64,000 bases of DNA from assembly GCF_030269905.1 (NCBI RefSeq), contig NZ_BSVC01000005.1:310001-374000 (forward strand). The letters are read 5' to 3'. Numbering within the stretch: the first letter of the stretch is position 1; each line of letters begins with the position of its first letter. This document shows, piece after piece, positions 1 through 8,733 of the stretch. This DNA comes from Pelosinus sp. IPA-1. GTDB lineage: Bacteria > Bacillota > Negativicutes > DSM-13327. Position numbers and translations under genes: made by a program. The notes beneath the pieces are model-generated. The model had not been told where the DNA came from, searched no databases, and saw only the letters and a list, made by a program, of their open reading frames with translations.

Positions 1-43
1 TCGGTTATTCAGCAGGTAATTTTAGATTCTATGACCGAACTTC

Positions 44-1000
44 TCATACTAGATTATTAGGCATTTTCGCTTTTTCGACTTTTTCAATGTTTTCAAATGA
101 TAGACGAAGAACATTTTCTAAGACATCGCGGGTTCCGCCACCTACATGGGGGGTTGCTAACACATTTGTAAATCGTAATAATGGATTATCTGCCTGCATT
201 GGCTCTGAAGACCATGTATCCATGCCTACGCCAAGAAGGTTACCTGTTTTCAACGCTTGTACCAGACCCTTTTCATCAATGATATTGCCGCGAGCTACAT
301 TAATTAAAATTGCATTGGGCTTCATGAGGTTTAGCTCTGTTTCACCAATCAAATTTCGGGTTTCTGGGAGTAGTGGAATGTGTAGACTTACAATATCAGA
401 AATTCTTAAGAGTTCCGTAAAGGAAGTATAGGAGATTCCTAACCTTGTTTCCTCTTCAATGGAAAGTCGGTTTCGATTAAAATAAATTACATCCGTTCCA
501 AATCCTTTTGACAGCTGCGCCACTCTTTTTCCGATATGGCCCATACCTACAATCCCATGGGTCTTTCCCTTCATTTCAAACATAAATGGACGATGTTCCC
601 ACATCAGCCATTTCCCTTGCTTGGTTTCTTGATCTAAAAAATGAAGCTTGCGATAGAGACATAAAATCATACCGATTGTCATTTCGGCAACACTAGATGA
701 ATTTGCTCCTGGGGTGCTGGCAACTAAAATACCCCTTTCTTTTGCAGCTTCAAGATCAATATTATCAACGCCACTGCCTGTTTTTTGAATCAATTTTAAG
801 TTAGGGGCCTTCTCTATCATACTGCGGGTAATCGGAGTAGCGGCAGTAATAAAATAATGTGCTCGCGATAAAAGATGTTCTTTTTGACTATCATTTAGAT
901 CATGCCAATAGACTATTTCTGTAGTAACTTCCTTATAGGTTTCAATCATCTTATGTATTTCAGTTGATACTTTCTCAAAATAAATTACAGTTACAGTCAT
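44..1000 (-). CDS. D-2-hydroxyacid dehydrogenase (NAD-dependent)
   Basis: 318-residue NAD-dependent 2-hydroxyacid dehydrogenase, the family of phosphoglycerate, glycerate and hydroxypyruvate reductases. The Rossmann motif GMGHIG is at about residues 152-157. The expected catalytic trio is visible: Arg237 in VARGN, Glu266 in SSEP, and His285 in TPHVGG. Length is normal for a form without the C-terminal ACT domain, so it need not be serine-pathway SerA. The start is supported by GGGGGAT upstream of ATG. Substrate cannot be read from sequence. It is transcribed in the same direction as the MCP gene upstream, with a 50-nt gap, but a shared function is not evident. Confidence 0.9.
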   Translation of the reverse strand: MTVTVIYFEKVSTEIHKMIETYKEVTTEIVYWHDLNDSQKEHLLSRAHYFITAATPITRSMIEKAPNLKLIQKTGSGVDNIDLEAAKERGILVASTPGANSSSVAEMTIGMILCLYRKLHFLDQETKQGKWLMWEHRPFMFEMKGKTHGIVGMGHIGKRVAQLSKGFGTDVIYFNRNRLSIEEETRLGISYTSFTELLRISDIVSLHIPLLPETRNLIGETELNLMKPNAILINVARGNIIDEKGLVQALKTGNLLGVGMDTWSSEPMQADNPLLRFTNVLATPHVGGGTRDVLENVLRLSFENIEKVEKAKMPNNLV

Positions 1001-1049
1001 TATCTATCCCCCGTTTAAAAAGTGAGTATATAACCGTATGCCGTTACAC

Positions 1050-3017
1050 CTAAATCTTAAACTTGGATACAATGTCTTGCAAATTACCTGCCATTTGAGA
1101 CAGATCTGTACTGGAAGAAGCAATCTCTTGGATCGATGCAGTTTGTTCTTCTGTTGCTGCTAATACAGTTTGTGCTTGACCTGCAGCATCCTTACTGACC
1201 TTCGTAATCTCCTTTACGGAAGATACGATTTGTTGGCTACCATTAGCCATCTGTTCGATCGCTGCAGAAATTTCACGGATTTGGTCCGACTCTTCTTCAA
1301 TAAGTAAAGCAATCTCGTTAAAGGATTGTCCCGCGGCTATGGCAACTTCTGTACCTTTTCTTACCTCATCAGTACCATCGTTCATTGCTAGTACAGCCTT
1401 AGTCGTATCTGCCTGAATTTCTCCGATCAAAGCAGCAATCTCTTTCGCAGCTCCTTGGGACTGTTCCGCGAGTTTCCTAACCTCTTCAGCTACCACAGCA
1501 AAACCACGGCCTTGTTCACCAGCACGAGCAGCTTCAATAGCAGCGTTTAAGGCTAATAGATTCGTTTGACCGGCTATTCCCGCGATAGTGTCAACGATTT
1601 GCCCGATTTCCTTAGAACGTTCACCAAGTTTAGCTACTACTTGTGCTGAATTATTCACTGAAGTTTCAATATTAGCCATCTGACTCGTAACTTTCTGGAC
1701 AGCTTTACCACCTTCTTGAGCAGTATTTGATGTTTTCTCTGCTGTAGCAGAAGCACTGCCAGTATTAGCAGCGATTTGTTGAAGGCCCGCAGACATTTGT
1801 TCAACGATATGCATTGTGTTATCTACAGCCTGCATTTGATGTGTTGTCCCGTCAGTCACACCTGTTATTGCAGTTGATACTTGATTTGCCGCCTGAGATA
1901 ATTGTTCCGTGCTTGCTGTAAGCTCTTCAGAAGAAGCCGATACTATTTCACTTGCCTCCTGAACTTTCATAATCATTTGACTAAAATTCCCAATCGACGT
2001 TGATAGAGCCTTTGCTAGAATTCCAATCTCGTCATCCGATGAAGAAGTAATGGCTACAGAGAGATCTCCGTCACCAATCTTCGCAACTTGCCTAGAAATC
2101 TCTTCAATTGGACGTAATAGTCTAATAAGAAATATCCATGCAACAAAACCAACAACAAGAAGAGCCACTAAAAGAGAAATTACCATAGTAGTAAGGCTTG
2201 CATAAAAGTCACTTATAATTTCACTCTTAGGCATACTAACAATTGCCACCCAGGGGGTATTCTTAATTGGTACAGCCAAGGCTAAAGAGTCTCGACCGCT
2301 AGAATCGGGATAAGGGATTAATCTCCCTGAATTCTCCAGCAAGGAATGTAACATATTCTCTGGAACTTTTATTTGCTCTTTTATTATATCTTTATTTGTG
2401 TGAGCTAATATTGATCCATCTTGAGCTACAATTCCAGCCACACCAGTTTCACCAACCTTAACTTGGTCGAGAAAACTTTGTAGGGTTTCTAAGGAGATTG
2501 ACTGAGCAACAAATCCCGCCATTTTACCGTCCTGTGTTTTGACAGGTTGCGTAACTATGACTGAGGGTATTCCTGATGCCCTGTTCACTATTACATCGCT
2601 AATGTGTGACTTTTGATCCTTCATCGTGTCTTTAAAGAAATCTCGGTCAGCTACACTTCCTCCTATCGTTTTCGCATCGTAGGGAGCTATGGCAAATCGT
2701 GCGCCTGAAGAATTGATAAATACCAGACGATCAACTCCCCATGTGGCTGCGAAATATGTATTGATCTTATCTTGTACACGGGAAGCATCTCCAGATTTGA
2801 GGTCAAGATCTTCACTATAATATTTACCGCTTCTTGAAAATGAAGCAAATAATTCACTTGTCTCACCCGCCAGCTGAGAAGCCTGGCCATTCATTGCTAC
2901 TTGATTGTTATTCAATGTTCTCCCATAGAGAACATACATACCTGACCCTCCGACGATAAGCCCTGTCATAAGAAGGGCAATCACTAATAACGTAACGGTT
3001 TTTGCTTTAATAGACAT
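1050..3017 (-). CDS. Methyl-accepting chemotaxis protein with extracellular dCache sensor
   Basis: 655-residue transmembrane chemoreceptor. Order: TM1 (about 7-30), periplasmic Cache-type sensor (about 35-275; includes a region beginning [17 protein letters not shown]), TM2 (about 278-300), HAMP linker (to about 355), then a long coiled-coil signalling domain whose hairpin tip carries the conserved [20 protein letters not shown]. It should bind a small ligand outside the membrane and control CheA. The start has AAGGAGAG at good spacing. The 5' leader holds a cyclic-di-GMP-I riboswitch and terminator, so expression is probably tied to the motile/sessile switch. Unlike the two MCPs at 32-36 kb, this one has the larger double-Cache type sensor. 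Confidence 0.93.
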   Translation of the reverse strand: MSIKAKTVTLLVIALLMTGLIVGGSGMYVLYGRTLNNNQVAMNGQASQLAGETSELFASFSRSGKYYSEDLDLKSGDASRVQDKINTYFAATWGVDRLVFINSSGARFAIAPYDAKTIGGSVADRDFFKDTMKDQKSHISDVIVNRASGIPSVIVTQPVKTQDGKMAGFVAQSISLETLQSFLDQVKVGETGVAGIVAQDGSILAHTNKDIIKEQIKVPENMLHSLLENSGRLIPYPDSSGRDSLALAVPIKNTPWVAIVSMPKSEIISDFYASLTTMVISLLVALLVVGFVAWIFLIRLLRPIEEISRQVAKIGDGDLSVAITSSSDDEIGILAKALSTSIGNFSQMIMKVQEASEIVSASSEELTASTEQLSQAANQVSTAITGVTDGTTHQMQAVDNTMHIVEQMSAGLQQIAANTGSASATAEKTSNTAQEGGKAVQKVTSQMANIETSVNNSAQVVAKLGERSKEIGQIVDTIAGIAGQTNLLALNAAIEAARAGEQGRGFAVVAEEVRKLAEQSQGAAKEIAALIGEIQADTTKAVLAMNDGTDEVRKGTEVAIAAGQSFNEIALLIEEESDQIREISAAIEQMANGSQQIVSSVKEITKVSKDAAGQAQTVLAATEEQTASIQEIASSSTDLSQMAGNLQDIVSKFKI

Positions 3018-3149
3018 CTCTTACTCTCCTTTATTAAAAACTAAATACTAATTTATTTGTAAATGATCTCATGCATTTATAAATCCTGCGAAGTTGCTAG
3101 TTATGAAATACTTCAACTGTAATCTCCATGCATAATTTCATTAATAAAT

Positions 3150-3180
3150 CAAAAATCCCCAGACGAATGCCTGGGTTTCA
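3150..3180 (-). terminator. Intrinsic terminator, expression platform of the c-di-GMP riboswitch
   Basis: On the minus strand a CCCAG...CTGGG hairpin is followed by GATTTTTGATTT. It lies directly 3' of the riboswitch aptamer and 130 nt before the MCP start, the usual arrangement for transcriptional control. Confidence 0.75.
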
Positions 3181-3192
3181 ATACCTTTTTCA

Positions 3193-3272
3193 AGGGAAAC
3201 CTGGCAATCATAGACCAAATGTCCTTAGACCCATAGCTTTGCGTCCCTACCTTTCAGTAAGTTTGCCAAATA
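3193..3272 (-). promoter_or_regulatory. Cyclic-di-GMP-I (GEMM-I) riboswitch
   Basis: On the minus strand the conserved GEMM-I landmarks occur in order: GGCAAAC, a 6-bp stem capped by a GAAA tetraloop, GGGACGCAAAGC, a GGGTCTAAGG segment, and the 3' part TGCCAGGTTTCCC. The GAAA tetraloop, the GACGCAAAGC core and the GCC-GGTT-CC 3' end are the class hallmarks. It precedes a terminator and the dCache MCP. MCP and motility genes are well-known targets of this class. Confidence 0.9.
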
Positions 3273-3390
3273 TATAATTTTCTACATTTACAATATCATA
3301 ATTATAAGACGAATAAATTATTATAATATTAACGTTTGGTTAATATTACTAAAACATAGCGTGTAATTACCTCTAGTATAGAACATAGCG

Positions 3391-3409
3391 ATTGATAACG
3401 GTTATCAAT
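3391..3409. promoter_or_regulatory. 19-bp perfect palindrome, Fur-box-like operator
   Basis: ATTGATAACGGTTATCAAT is a perfect 9-1-9 inverted repeat built from GATAAC units, resembling Fur boxes (GATAATNATTATC). It lies upstream of the riboswitch leader in AT-rich DNA where the MCP promoter should be. Assignment to Fur is by resemblance only; another dimeric repressor is possible. Confidence 0.5.
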
Positions 3410-3470
3410 ATCAATCATTATATTCTATACTGTTTAATTTTGTCAACACTTCAATTGTCTTCCTAGAAAT

Positions 3471-3500
3471 AAAAGAGCCTTCGCAATAATCCGCGAAGGC
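3471..3500 (-). terminator. Terminator of the double-cubane operon
   Basis: Minus-strand hairpin GCCTTCGC...GCGAAGGC followed by TCTTTTATTT, about 60 nt downstream of the last gene of the operon. Confidence 0.8.
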
Positions 3501-3561
3501 ATGAATTTATATATGTTATTGCTTATCTTATAGAGAGTAATGTGACAACGAAAAGCGTCAA

Positions 3562-4710
3562 TTACGCCTGGATCATTTCAAGGAAGGCTTCAATACGTAC
3601 CCGTAGCTGTTCCGTATCGCTACTTGAGTAGTCAGTTTCCACTTGGATAAATGGTAAGCTAAACTGTTCATCCAGATATTTTTTTATGGAATAGGATTCC
3701 ACATTATAAGTATGACAACCAATCCAGGTCAAATCTAACACCCCGTCGACTTTGAAGTCCTTTACCAGGCGTCCCAGTAGTTCATAGCGACCAGGATTAG
3801 GTGACATACAAGAACACGCAATAGCCAAATATTTTTCGGCAATAGCCTCTAGAGGGTCTTTATTTTCATCTTCGTCAACCAGCATGTCTACTGGTTTATA
3901 GCCGTTACAGTTTTCTTGACAAACTACCGTTCCTCCTAGTTCTTCAACCAGCCTTATTACTTTTTCTGAGCCTAGTCCAACCGGTACACCAGTGAGTAAA
4001 ATACGAGGTCCCGCCTTATGTTTGTTTTGCTCTAAACCAGCTTTAACAGCAGCGTTCAATTCTTCCAGCATAGTTGCAACTTTTTCTTTATCCGGATAAA
4101 ATCCCCGATTGTGGGAAACTGTCAATATCTCTAACCCCGTAAGGGGTGCCGGAATATGCTGGTTAAGATCATAGAAGTTGCGCAGAGCTCGCCGTTCCCG
4201 GTTGGCAAGTTTGATCGCCGCCCGTAGCTTATCTGGAGTAATCTCTACTTCTAATTCCTGTTCCAGCCTTTCCTTAAGCTTCTGTACTTCTTGAAACCAA
4301 AGTTCCCGGGACTGAGGCGAAGCTTGTTCCTGAGGCAATTGCAACAGGTGAATTGGCTTATATCGTGCTAGCAATTCATACATTTTCTTTTTACCATCAC
4401 AGGTTGTTTCCGCTACCAGGAGATCCGAAAAATTAAAAAATGGACAAGTATCAGTCGCGGCAAAACCATAGCTAGACTTAATCAGTGGGCACATATTTTG
4501 AGGCAGTACTTTTTCTGCTGCCGCAATGGGTTCTTGTTTGGTTCCGCATAAAGAAATGGGATAAGCTCCAGCTGCCAAGATCAATTCCTGGGGCGAATAG
4601 GTGCAATACATACCGACTACTTTTTGCCCATTTTCCTTCTCCTCTTTAATTTTCATCATCCCTTGTTCACGTAACTTAGAAAATGGTTCCATTAATACAG
4701 AATCAATCAT
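3562..4710 (-). CDS. Double-cubane-cluster protein (2-hydroxyacyl-CoA dehydratase D superfamily, DCCP/YjiM type)
   Basis: 382-residue member of the 2-hydroxyacyl-CoA dehydratase subunit family. Many cysteines are visible (36, 55, 74, 89, 104, 264, 268, 299, 301, 332), including the CSCMSPNPGR block near 299-308 that I associate with single-subunit DCCP/YjiM proteins. In characterised relatives such a protein carries an [8Fe-9S] double cubane and reduces small substrates with electrons pushed in by an ATP-hydrolysing activator. There is no second dehydratase subunit and no CoA-transferase next to it, which argues against amino-acid fermentation and for DCCP. It is last in a four-gene operon with its activator. 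The natural substrate is unknown. SD AGGAGAG supports the start. Confidence 0.85.
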   Translation of the reverse strand: MIDSVLMEPFSKLREQGMMKIKEEKENGQKVVGMYCTYSPQELILAAGAYPISLCGTKQEPIAAAEKVLPQNMCPLIKSSYGFAATDTCPFFNFSDLLVAETTCDGKKKMYELLARYKPIHLLQLPQEQASPQSRELWFQEVQKLKERLEQELEVEITPDKLRAAIKLANRERRALRNFYDLNQHIPAPLTGLEILTVSHNRGFYPDKEKVATMLEELNAAVKAGLEQNKHKAGPRILLTGVPVGLGSEKVIRLVEELGGTVVCQENCNGYKPVDMLVDEDENKDPLEAIAEKYLAIACSCMSPNPGRYELLGRLVKDFKVDGVLDLTWIGCHTYNVESYSIKKYLDEQFSLPFIQVETDYSSSDTEQLRVRIEAFLEMIQA

Positions 4711-4733
4711 TTTTCCACTCTCCTAGTTTATCT

Positions 4734-5882
4734 TTACGCTTTTTTAGCAAGCGTTGCTATCGCTTTTATGACTGTTTCCATTTCCGCTTCCGTATTGAAA
4801 AAGCCGGGACTTAGACGACAAGTACCTTGCTGTAATGTACCGATGGTTCTATGAGCAAAAGGAGTACAATGAAGTCCGGACCTGGTTACAATACCAAACT
4901 CCCTTTCCAGTAAAAAACTTACTTGCGCAGAATCCATCTCGCCAATTGCAAAAGAGAGGACTGCGGTTCTATCCTTTGCGATTGCCGGCCCGTACATCTT
5001 GACTCCGGTAATATTCTTTATATTTTGCCATAGGATTTCTGCAAGTTTTTGTTCATAAAGACGTATCGTATCGATGCCCTGCTCCAGTACAAAGCCCACG
5101 CCTGCTCCCAGTCCAATAATTCCCGGGGTATTTAATGTCCCGCTTTCTAAACAATCAGGCATACATTGGGGCTGTTTCGTATCATGGGATTGTGAGCCAG
5201 TACCGCCTTCTTTTAAAGGTTTCACATCAACACCCGGCTTCACATAAATTCCACCCGTCCCTTGTGGCCCCAGAAGTCCTTTATGTCCTGTGAACGCCAG
5301 TATGTCAATTGATTGACGTTGCACATCAATTGGTAGTACTCCCGCGCTTTGGGCCGAATCAACCAAAAACAATATGCCACGTTCCCTGCATGTCTGGCCT
5401 ACCTCGACTATAGGCTGGATCGTTCCCGTGACGTTTGATGCATGCAGCAAACCCACCATCTTGGTATTTGTCTTAATGGCTTTGACGAGGGCTTTTGTAT
5501 CAAATAATCCTTCTAGGTTGCAAGGAATCACGGTAATCTCTATTCCAAGTTCAGCTAAAGCAAAGGCTGGCCTAACTACAGCATTATGTTCCATGCTGCT
5601 AATTATCAGATGGTCCCCTGGCTGTAAGCTTCCTTTTAAGGCCACATTCAACGCTTCCGTAATATTGAGTGTAAACGAAATGCGCAGGGGATCATTTATA
5701 TTAAATAATTGGGCCAGACGTTCCCTGGTTTCTAAAACCATACTGGCGGGAGTCAAGGCAAAACTCGTTGTTCCCCGCCCTGGATTACCACCGATGTTGC
5801 GATTAAAATTGTCAACAGCATCATAGACAGCTTCCGGTTTCGGCCAAGAAGTCGCCGCATTATCTAGATAAATTTTTTTCAT
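4734..5882 (-). CDS. Class-V aminotransferase / cysteine desulfurase (EF2568-like family)
   Basis: PLP enzyme of about 382 residues. The start is set at the second ATG because GGGAG lies 7 nt before it and only 1 nt before the first ATG. The N-terminus YLDNAATSWPKP is typical, the PLP lysine is in TGHKGLLGPQG (about residue 201), and a cysteine in RSGLHCTP (about 339) fits the desulfurase nucleophile. It would release sulfur from cysteine. Its place between a DUF3343 putative sulfur/selenium carrier and an iron-sulfur enzyme suggests a dedicated sulfur supply for the cluster. General SufS or IscS duty is less likely because no scaffold gene is adjacent. Confidence 0.85.
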   Translation of the reverse strand: MKKIYLDNAATSWPKPEAVYDAVDNFNRNIGGNPGRGTTSFALTPASMVLETRERLAQLFNINDPLRISFTLNITEALNVALKGSLQPGDHLIISSMEHNAVVRPAFALAELGIEITVIPCNLEGLFDTKALVKAIKTNTKMVGLLHASNVTGTIQPIVEVGQTCRERGILFLVDSAQSAGVLPIDVQRQSIDILAFTGHKGLLGPQGTGGIYVKPGVDVKPLKEGGTGSQSHDTKQPQCMPDCLESGTLNTPGIIGLGAGVGFVLEQGIDTIRLYEQKLAEILWQNIKNITGVKMYGPAIAKDRTAVLSFAIGEMDSAQVSFLLEREFGIVTRSGLHCTPFAHRTIGTLQQGTCRLSPGFFNTEAEMETVIKAIATLAKKA

Positions 5883-5895
5883 ACCCATACTCCCT

Positions 5896-6129
5896 TTATT
5901 GTCTGTTCACTTTCACCCCTCGGCGCACCATCTCTATGCCATTCTCCTCCAAAAAGGCTACCGCCTGATCGATCTCCTCCTCTTGAAGCTGGGCAGCCAA
6001 TCCCTCGCAAGGCCCACTTAGTTCATGAGGAATCGGAATGAGCTTAACGCTGATCTTTTTGTTTTTAAGAAGTTTTTCCGCCCGTAAGGCATGTGTGACA
6101 GACGAAAAGGTAATCACCCATATATCCAT
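5896..6129 (-). CDS. DUF3343 protein, putative Se/S carrier-like
   Basis: 77-residue soluble protein with the DUF3343 pattern: an N-terminal beta-alpha unit (WVITFSSVTHALRAEKLLK), the PHELSGPCEG loop with a single cysteine at 41, and a short C-terminal helix-strand. The family is annotated as a possible selenium/sulfur carrier and often sits beside EF2568-like class-V enzymes. Here it lies 13 nt upstream of the desulfurase and 22 nt downstream of the activator, so it is co-transcribed. The lone cysteine is the natural candidate for carrying persulfide. Function is not proven. Confidence 0.8.
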   Translation of the reverse strand: MDIWVITFSSVTHALRAEKLLKNKKISVKLIPIPHELSGPCEGLAAQLQEEEIDQAVAFLEENGIEMVRRGVKVNRQ

Positions 6130-6151
6130 TAGTATCGAACTCCTCTTCTAC

Positions 6152-6943
6152 TCAGGCTGTAGGAACCTTGTCGCCCACTGATCCCGCCATGTCAGCAGAT
6201 ATTAACATTGCCCCAATTGCACCGGTAAATTGACAATCTTCAGGTGCAAGTATGGGCATGTTGAGCTGCGTCGAAAGGCTGCGGACCAAACTCTTGTTTT
6301 GCGCAACTCCACCAGTGAAGATGATTGGTGACTCAGGTTTAATTCTTTCAATCATTGCACTAATTCGACGGGAAATCGCCTGATGTAATCCCGCGATAAT
6401 CTCCCCTTTTCCCGTTCCCTTGGCCAAGAGCCCAACTACTTCCGATTCTGCAAATACGGTACACATACTGTTTAGTTCTACTGGTATTTCATCTTTAGCC
6501 AAATCCGACAATTCTGCAACATCAACGCCTAGTCTGGCCGCAATCACTTCCATGAAACGTCCCGTACCGGCCGCACACTTATCATTCATCACAAAATCAA
6601 GAACGCGCCCTTGTGCACCAATTTTGATTATCTTGCTATCCTGCCCACCTATATCTATGACTACCCGGGTTTCTGGTAGCAGATATGCTACTCCTCGGGC
6701 ATGGCAAGTGATTTCAGTAACTGCTTTATTAGCTGTCGGCAACGCGATCCGACCATATCCTGTTGCAACGACAAAGTCTACCCCACCATCAACTCCTGCT
6801 TGATCTAAGGCGGCTGCTAACACATTTTCTCCTGCTTGGCGTGGACTCCATCCGGTGGGTATAACAACTTTATAGATTTTTTCATTAACAGCCAGTGCCA
6901 CTTTAGTAGAAACTGAGCCAATATCAATGCCCGCAACAATCAT
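6152..6943 (-). CDS. 2-hydroxyacyl-CoA dehydratase activator-type ATPase (DCCP reductase, YjiL/BadF family)
   Basis: 263-residue ASKHA-fold ATPase. The N-terminus GIDIGSVSTK is the phosphate-1 motif and DIGGQDSK the second. Cys123 in NDKCAAGTGRF and Cys161 in NSMCTVFAE are the two ligands that hold one [4Fe-4S] cluster between the subunits of a homodimer. It couples ATP hydrolysis to one low-potential electron transfer to its partner, here the double-cubane protein at the operon end. The start is moved to the ATG preceded by AGGAGG; the longer reading adds 12 residues without SD support. First gene of the operon. Confidence 0.88.
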   Translation of the reverse strand: MIVAGIDIGSVSTKVALAVNEKIYKVVIPTGWSPRQAGENVLAAALDQAGVDGGVDFVVATGYGRIALPTANKAVTEITCHARGVAYLLPETRVVIDIGGQDSKIIKIGAQGRVLDFVMNDKCAAGTGRFMEVIAARLGVDVAELSDLAKDEIPVELNSMCTVFAESEVVGLLAKGTGKGEIIAGLHQAISRRISAMIERIKPESPIIFTGGVAQNKSLVRSLSTQLNMPILAPEDCQFTGAIGAMLISADMAGSVGDKVPTA

Positions 6944-7192
6944 ATAACCTCCTAAATGTCCTAAAAGAAAGTAAATCACTTTTACTTATATGACTCTAAG
7001 GATAGATTCTATTCCCGAGCCAATCTTCCTGTTTCGTAATGCCAGAAAAGCGCCTATTTTTCTCCTTCAGATGAAATCATTGGGATTGTTCTTTTGATTG
7101 CAATTTTATTTATCATACCGGCTTAGCGTATATTGAAATGCTCGATCGGCTATTCAATATTATCCCAAATTAATAAACTTCTTTTTAGACAA

Positions 7193-7224
7193 TAAAAAAA
7201 CTGCCTACTTAATTAAAGTAGACA
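7193..7224 (-). terminator. Terminator hairpin with shared AGCGGTATCACTT neighbour
   Basis: Minus-strand CTGTCTACTT-TAATT-AAGTAGGCAG then seven T. Twenty bases away (7244-7256) is AGCGGTATCACTT, which recurs at 12212-12224 next to a related hairpin. This may be the surviving 3' end of a small gene of the family seen at 12.2-12.5 kb. Confidence 0.7.
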
Positions 7225-7289
7225 GCTGCAGTCCTATTCAATTAGCGGTATCACTTGTTTTGTACAGACTTATTAAACACCTATCCCGT

Positions 7290-7328
7290 AAAAAAAGCAC
7301 CGCCCTACCAATTAAGGTAAGACGGAGC
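7290..7328 (-). terminator. Terminator of the first MFFG microprotein gene
   Basis: Minus-strand stem containing CTTACCTTAATTGGTAGG, then TTTTTTT. The core is almost identical to the terminator at 12163-12198. Confidence 0.8.
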
Positions 7329-7386
7329 GATGGTGGGTTGGTGGATATAAACCTGTTACTGGCTTATTGATTATCGTACATAATTA

Positions 7387-7488
7387 TCAGCAAGAAGTAG
7401 TGTCATCGAAATCTGGAAATAAAAGAATGAATAGAGCGATGATCAGAATTATGAACCATATACCCCTGTTAACTGAACCAAAAAACAT
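7387..7488 (-). CDS. MFFG-type membrane microprotein, 33 residues
   Basis: Short gene with AAAGGAG six to eight bases before ATG, 33 codons, TGA, and a strong terminator 60 nt later. The product starts MFFGSVNRG, continues with one hydrophobic helix (WFIILIIALFILLF, about 11-24) and ends in an acidic tail with a terminal Cys. A second gene with the same MFFG start and design lies at 11903-12001. The layout recalls the small single-helix sporulation proteins of the YjcZ kind, but no sequence family can be claimed. Evidence that it is real: SD, terminator and paralogue. Confidence 0.7.
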   Translation of the reverse strand: MFFGSVNRGIWFIILIIALFILLFPDFDDTTSC

Positions 7489-7742
7489 ATCAATTTCTCC
7501 TTTCAAATTGACTTGAAATAGCTAATCTTGATATGATATCTTATTCAAAAATTTCTTATATGGTAACTAATTTTATATATCTCAGTAAATAAAAGTTGTT
7601 TTAAACGAAAGAAAGACGGTGTTTTTTAAACTTAGTTAACTATAGAAGCTTTGTTGAAAACGAATTGCTATCACTTTTCTTGGGTACACTAATTAGTAGA
7701 ATGATCAACAGTCTTCCGATAGAAGTATGGAGAATTGATTAT

Positions 7743-8324
7743 ATGTTAGAAGAAGTCCGAACCTTTCCCACATCTCCCTCAGATGAGCAAATCGCCTATA
7801 CCTTGAAGCATCTGACTTATGCTCGAATAGATAATTGGATCGACACAGATTTCAACACACTTGGTTGGTGGTTCCAAATTGCGTTGCTCGTTATTACGTT
7901 ATTAGTTTGGTGGAAGCTAGTGGATAAAAAGAGATTACTAGAACTGACCTTTTATGGATTTGCGATCATGACAGTGAGTATTTGGCTCGATGAAGCCGGA
8001 TATGAACTTGGACTATGGTACTATCCTATCGATTTAATACCTATCTTTCCACCGTCAACCGCGATTGATTATGTCATGCTTCCGGCCCTATATGCGCTTG
8101 TGTACCAATACTGCAGTTCCTGGCGAAGTTTCATTATCGGAACTTCTATTTTGGCTGGTTTATTTAGTTTCATCCTTGAGCCTTTGTTAGTAAAATTCGG
8201 TTTTTATGTTCCTATATGCTGGAATTATTACTACAGCTTTCCTGCTTATGTTGCAATAGGAATATTGATGAGAATTATAGTTGAGAAGCTAAAAACTATC
8301 ATGGAAAGTTCCCAAGAGACTTAA
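7743..8324 (+). CDS. CBO0543-family integral membrane protein
   Basis: 193 residues from the ATG preceded by GGAG; the longest reading adds 26 residues from a TTG without an SD. The pattern fits the CBO0543 family of Firmicutes: an N-terminal soluble helix ending in DNWIDTDFNTLGWWF, then the WWKLVDKKRLLEL segment after TM1, then about four more helices with LGLWYYPIDLIP and a final FPAYVAIGILM helix. Function of the family is unknown. Stand-alone gene with its own terminator. Confidence 0.8.
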   Translation: MLEEVRTFPTSPSDEQIAYTLKHLTYARIDNWIDTDFNTLGWWFQIALLVITLLVWWKLVDKKRLLELTFYGFAIMTVSIWLDEAGYELGLWYYPIDLIPIFPPSTAIDYVMLPALYALVYQYCSSWRSFIIGTSILAGLFSFILEPLLVKFGFYVPICWNYYYSFPAYVAIGILMRIIVEKLKTIMESSQET

Positions 8325-8371
8325 GTATTCAGAGTAACCCGACACTTATCTCAACTCCACCACATGGATAT

Positions 8372-8405
8372 AAAAAAGACGCACCGCGAAGGTGTCGTCT
8401 TTTTA
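8372..8405. terminator. Bidirectional terminator after the CBO0543 gene
   Basis: AAAAAAGACGCACC-GCGAA-GGTGTCGTCTTTTT, about 50 nt past the stop codon. Confidence 0.85.
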
Positions 8406-8483
8406 TTGTTTATTGGTATTTTCTTTTGATCTAATTTTTCCAAGATATGTATTACTCTCATCATGCCTAGGAATTCTTATTTA

Positions 8484-8621
8484 CTAATATAAACTTTTTA
8501 TCCAGTTGGCTTTTCCTTCTATAAGTTTGGGAACTTTCTTAATGTATAGTTTATCCTGTGGAATTTGGGGATTATCTGTGGGTAACCTCATATAAATCAC
8601 TTTCACACCTTCTCTTAGCAT
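8484..8621 (-). pseudogene. Probable gene remnant, 45 codons
   Basis: Open stretch encoding a basic, protein-like sequence (starts MLREGVKVIYMRLP, ends NWIKSLY). The frame continues only a few codons upstream of the ATG before a stop, and there is no SD, so this looks like the 3' end of a lost gene. The 8330-8730 interval otherwise holds only the terminator above. No family recognised. Confidence 0.35.
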
Positions 8622-8733
8622 TGATGCCGGTAAATCTTGATTTTATCAGGTTCGCTGAGGTGCTTGTTCTGTATTACTTCGAATAACTTTGACCACTAGC
8701 AATACAAGACATGGAAAAGGAGCCTTACTGCCC

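Noticed and set aside
3562-6943. 2-hydroxyglutaryl-CoA dehydratase fermentation operon
   Set aside because: Only one dehydratase-type subunit, no CoA-transferase and no 2-hydroxyglutarate dehydrogenase gene in the operon; the adjacent desulfurase and DUF3343 fit the DCCP type.
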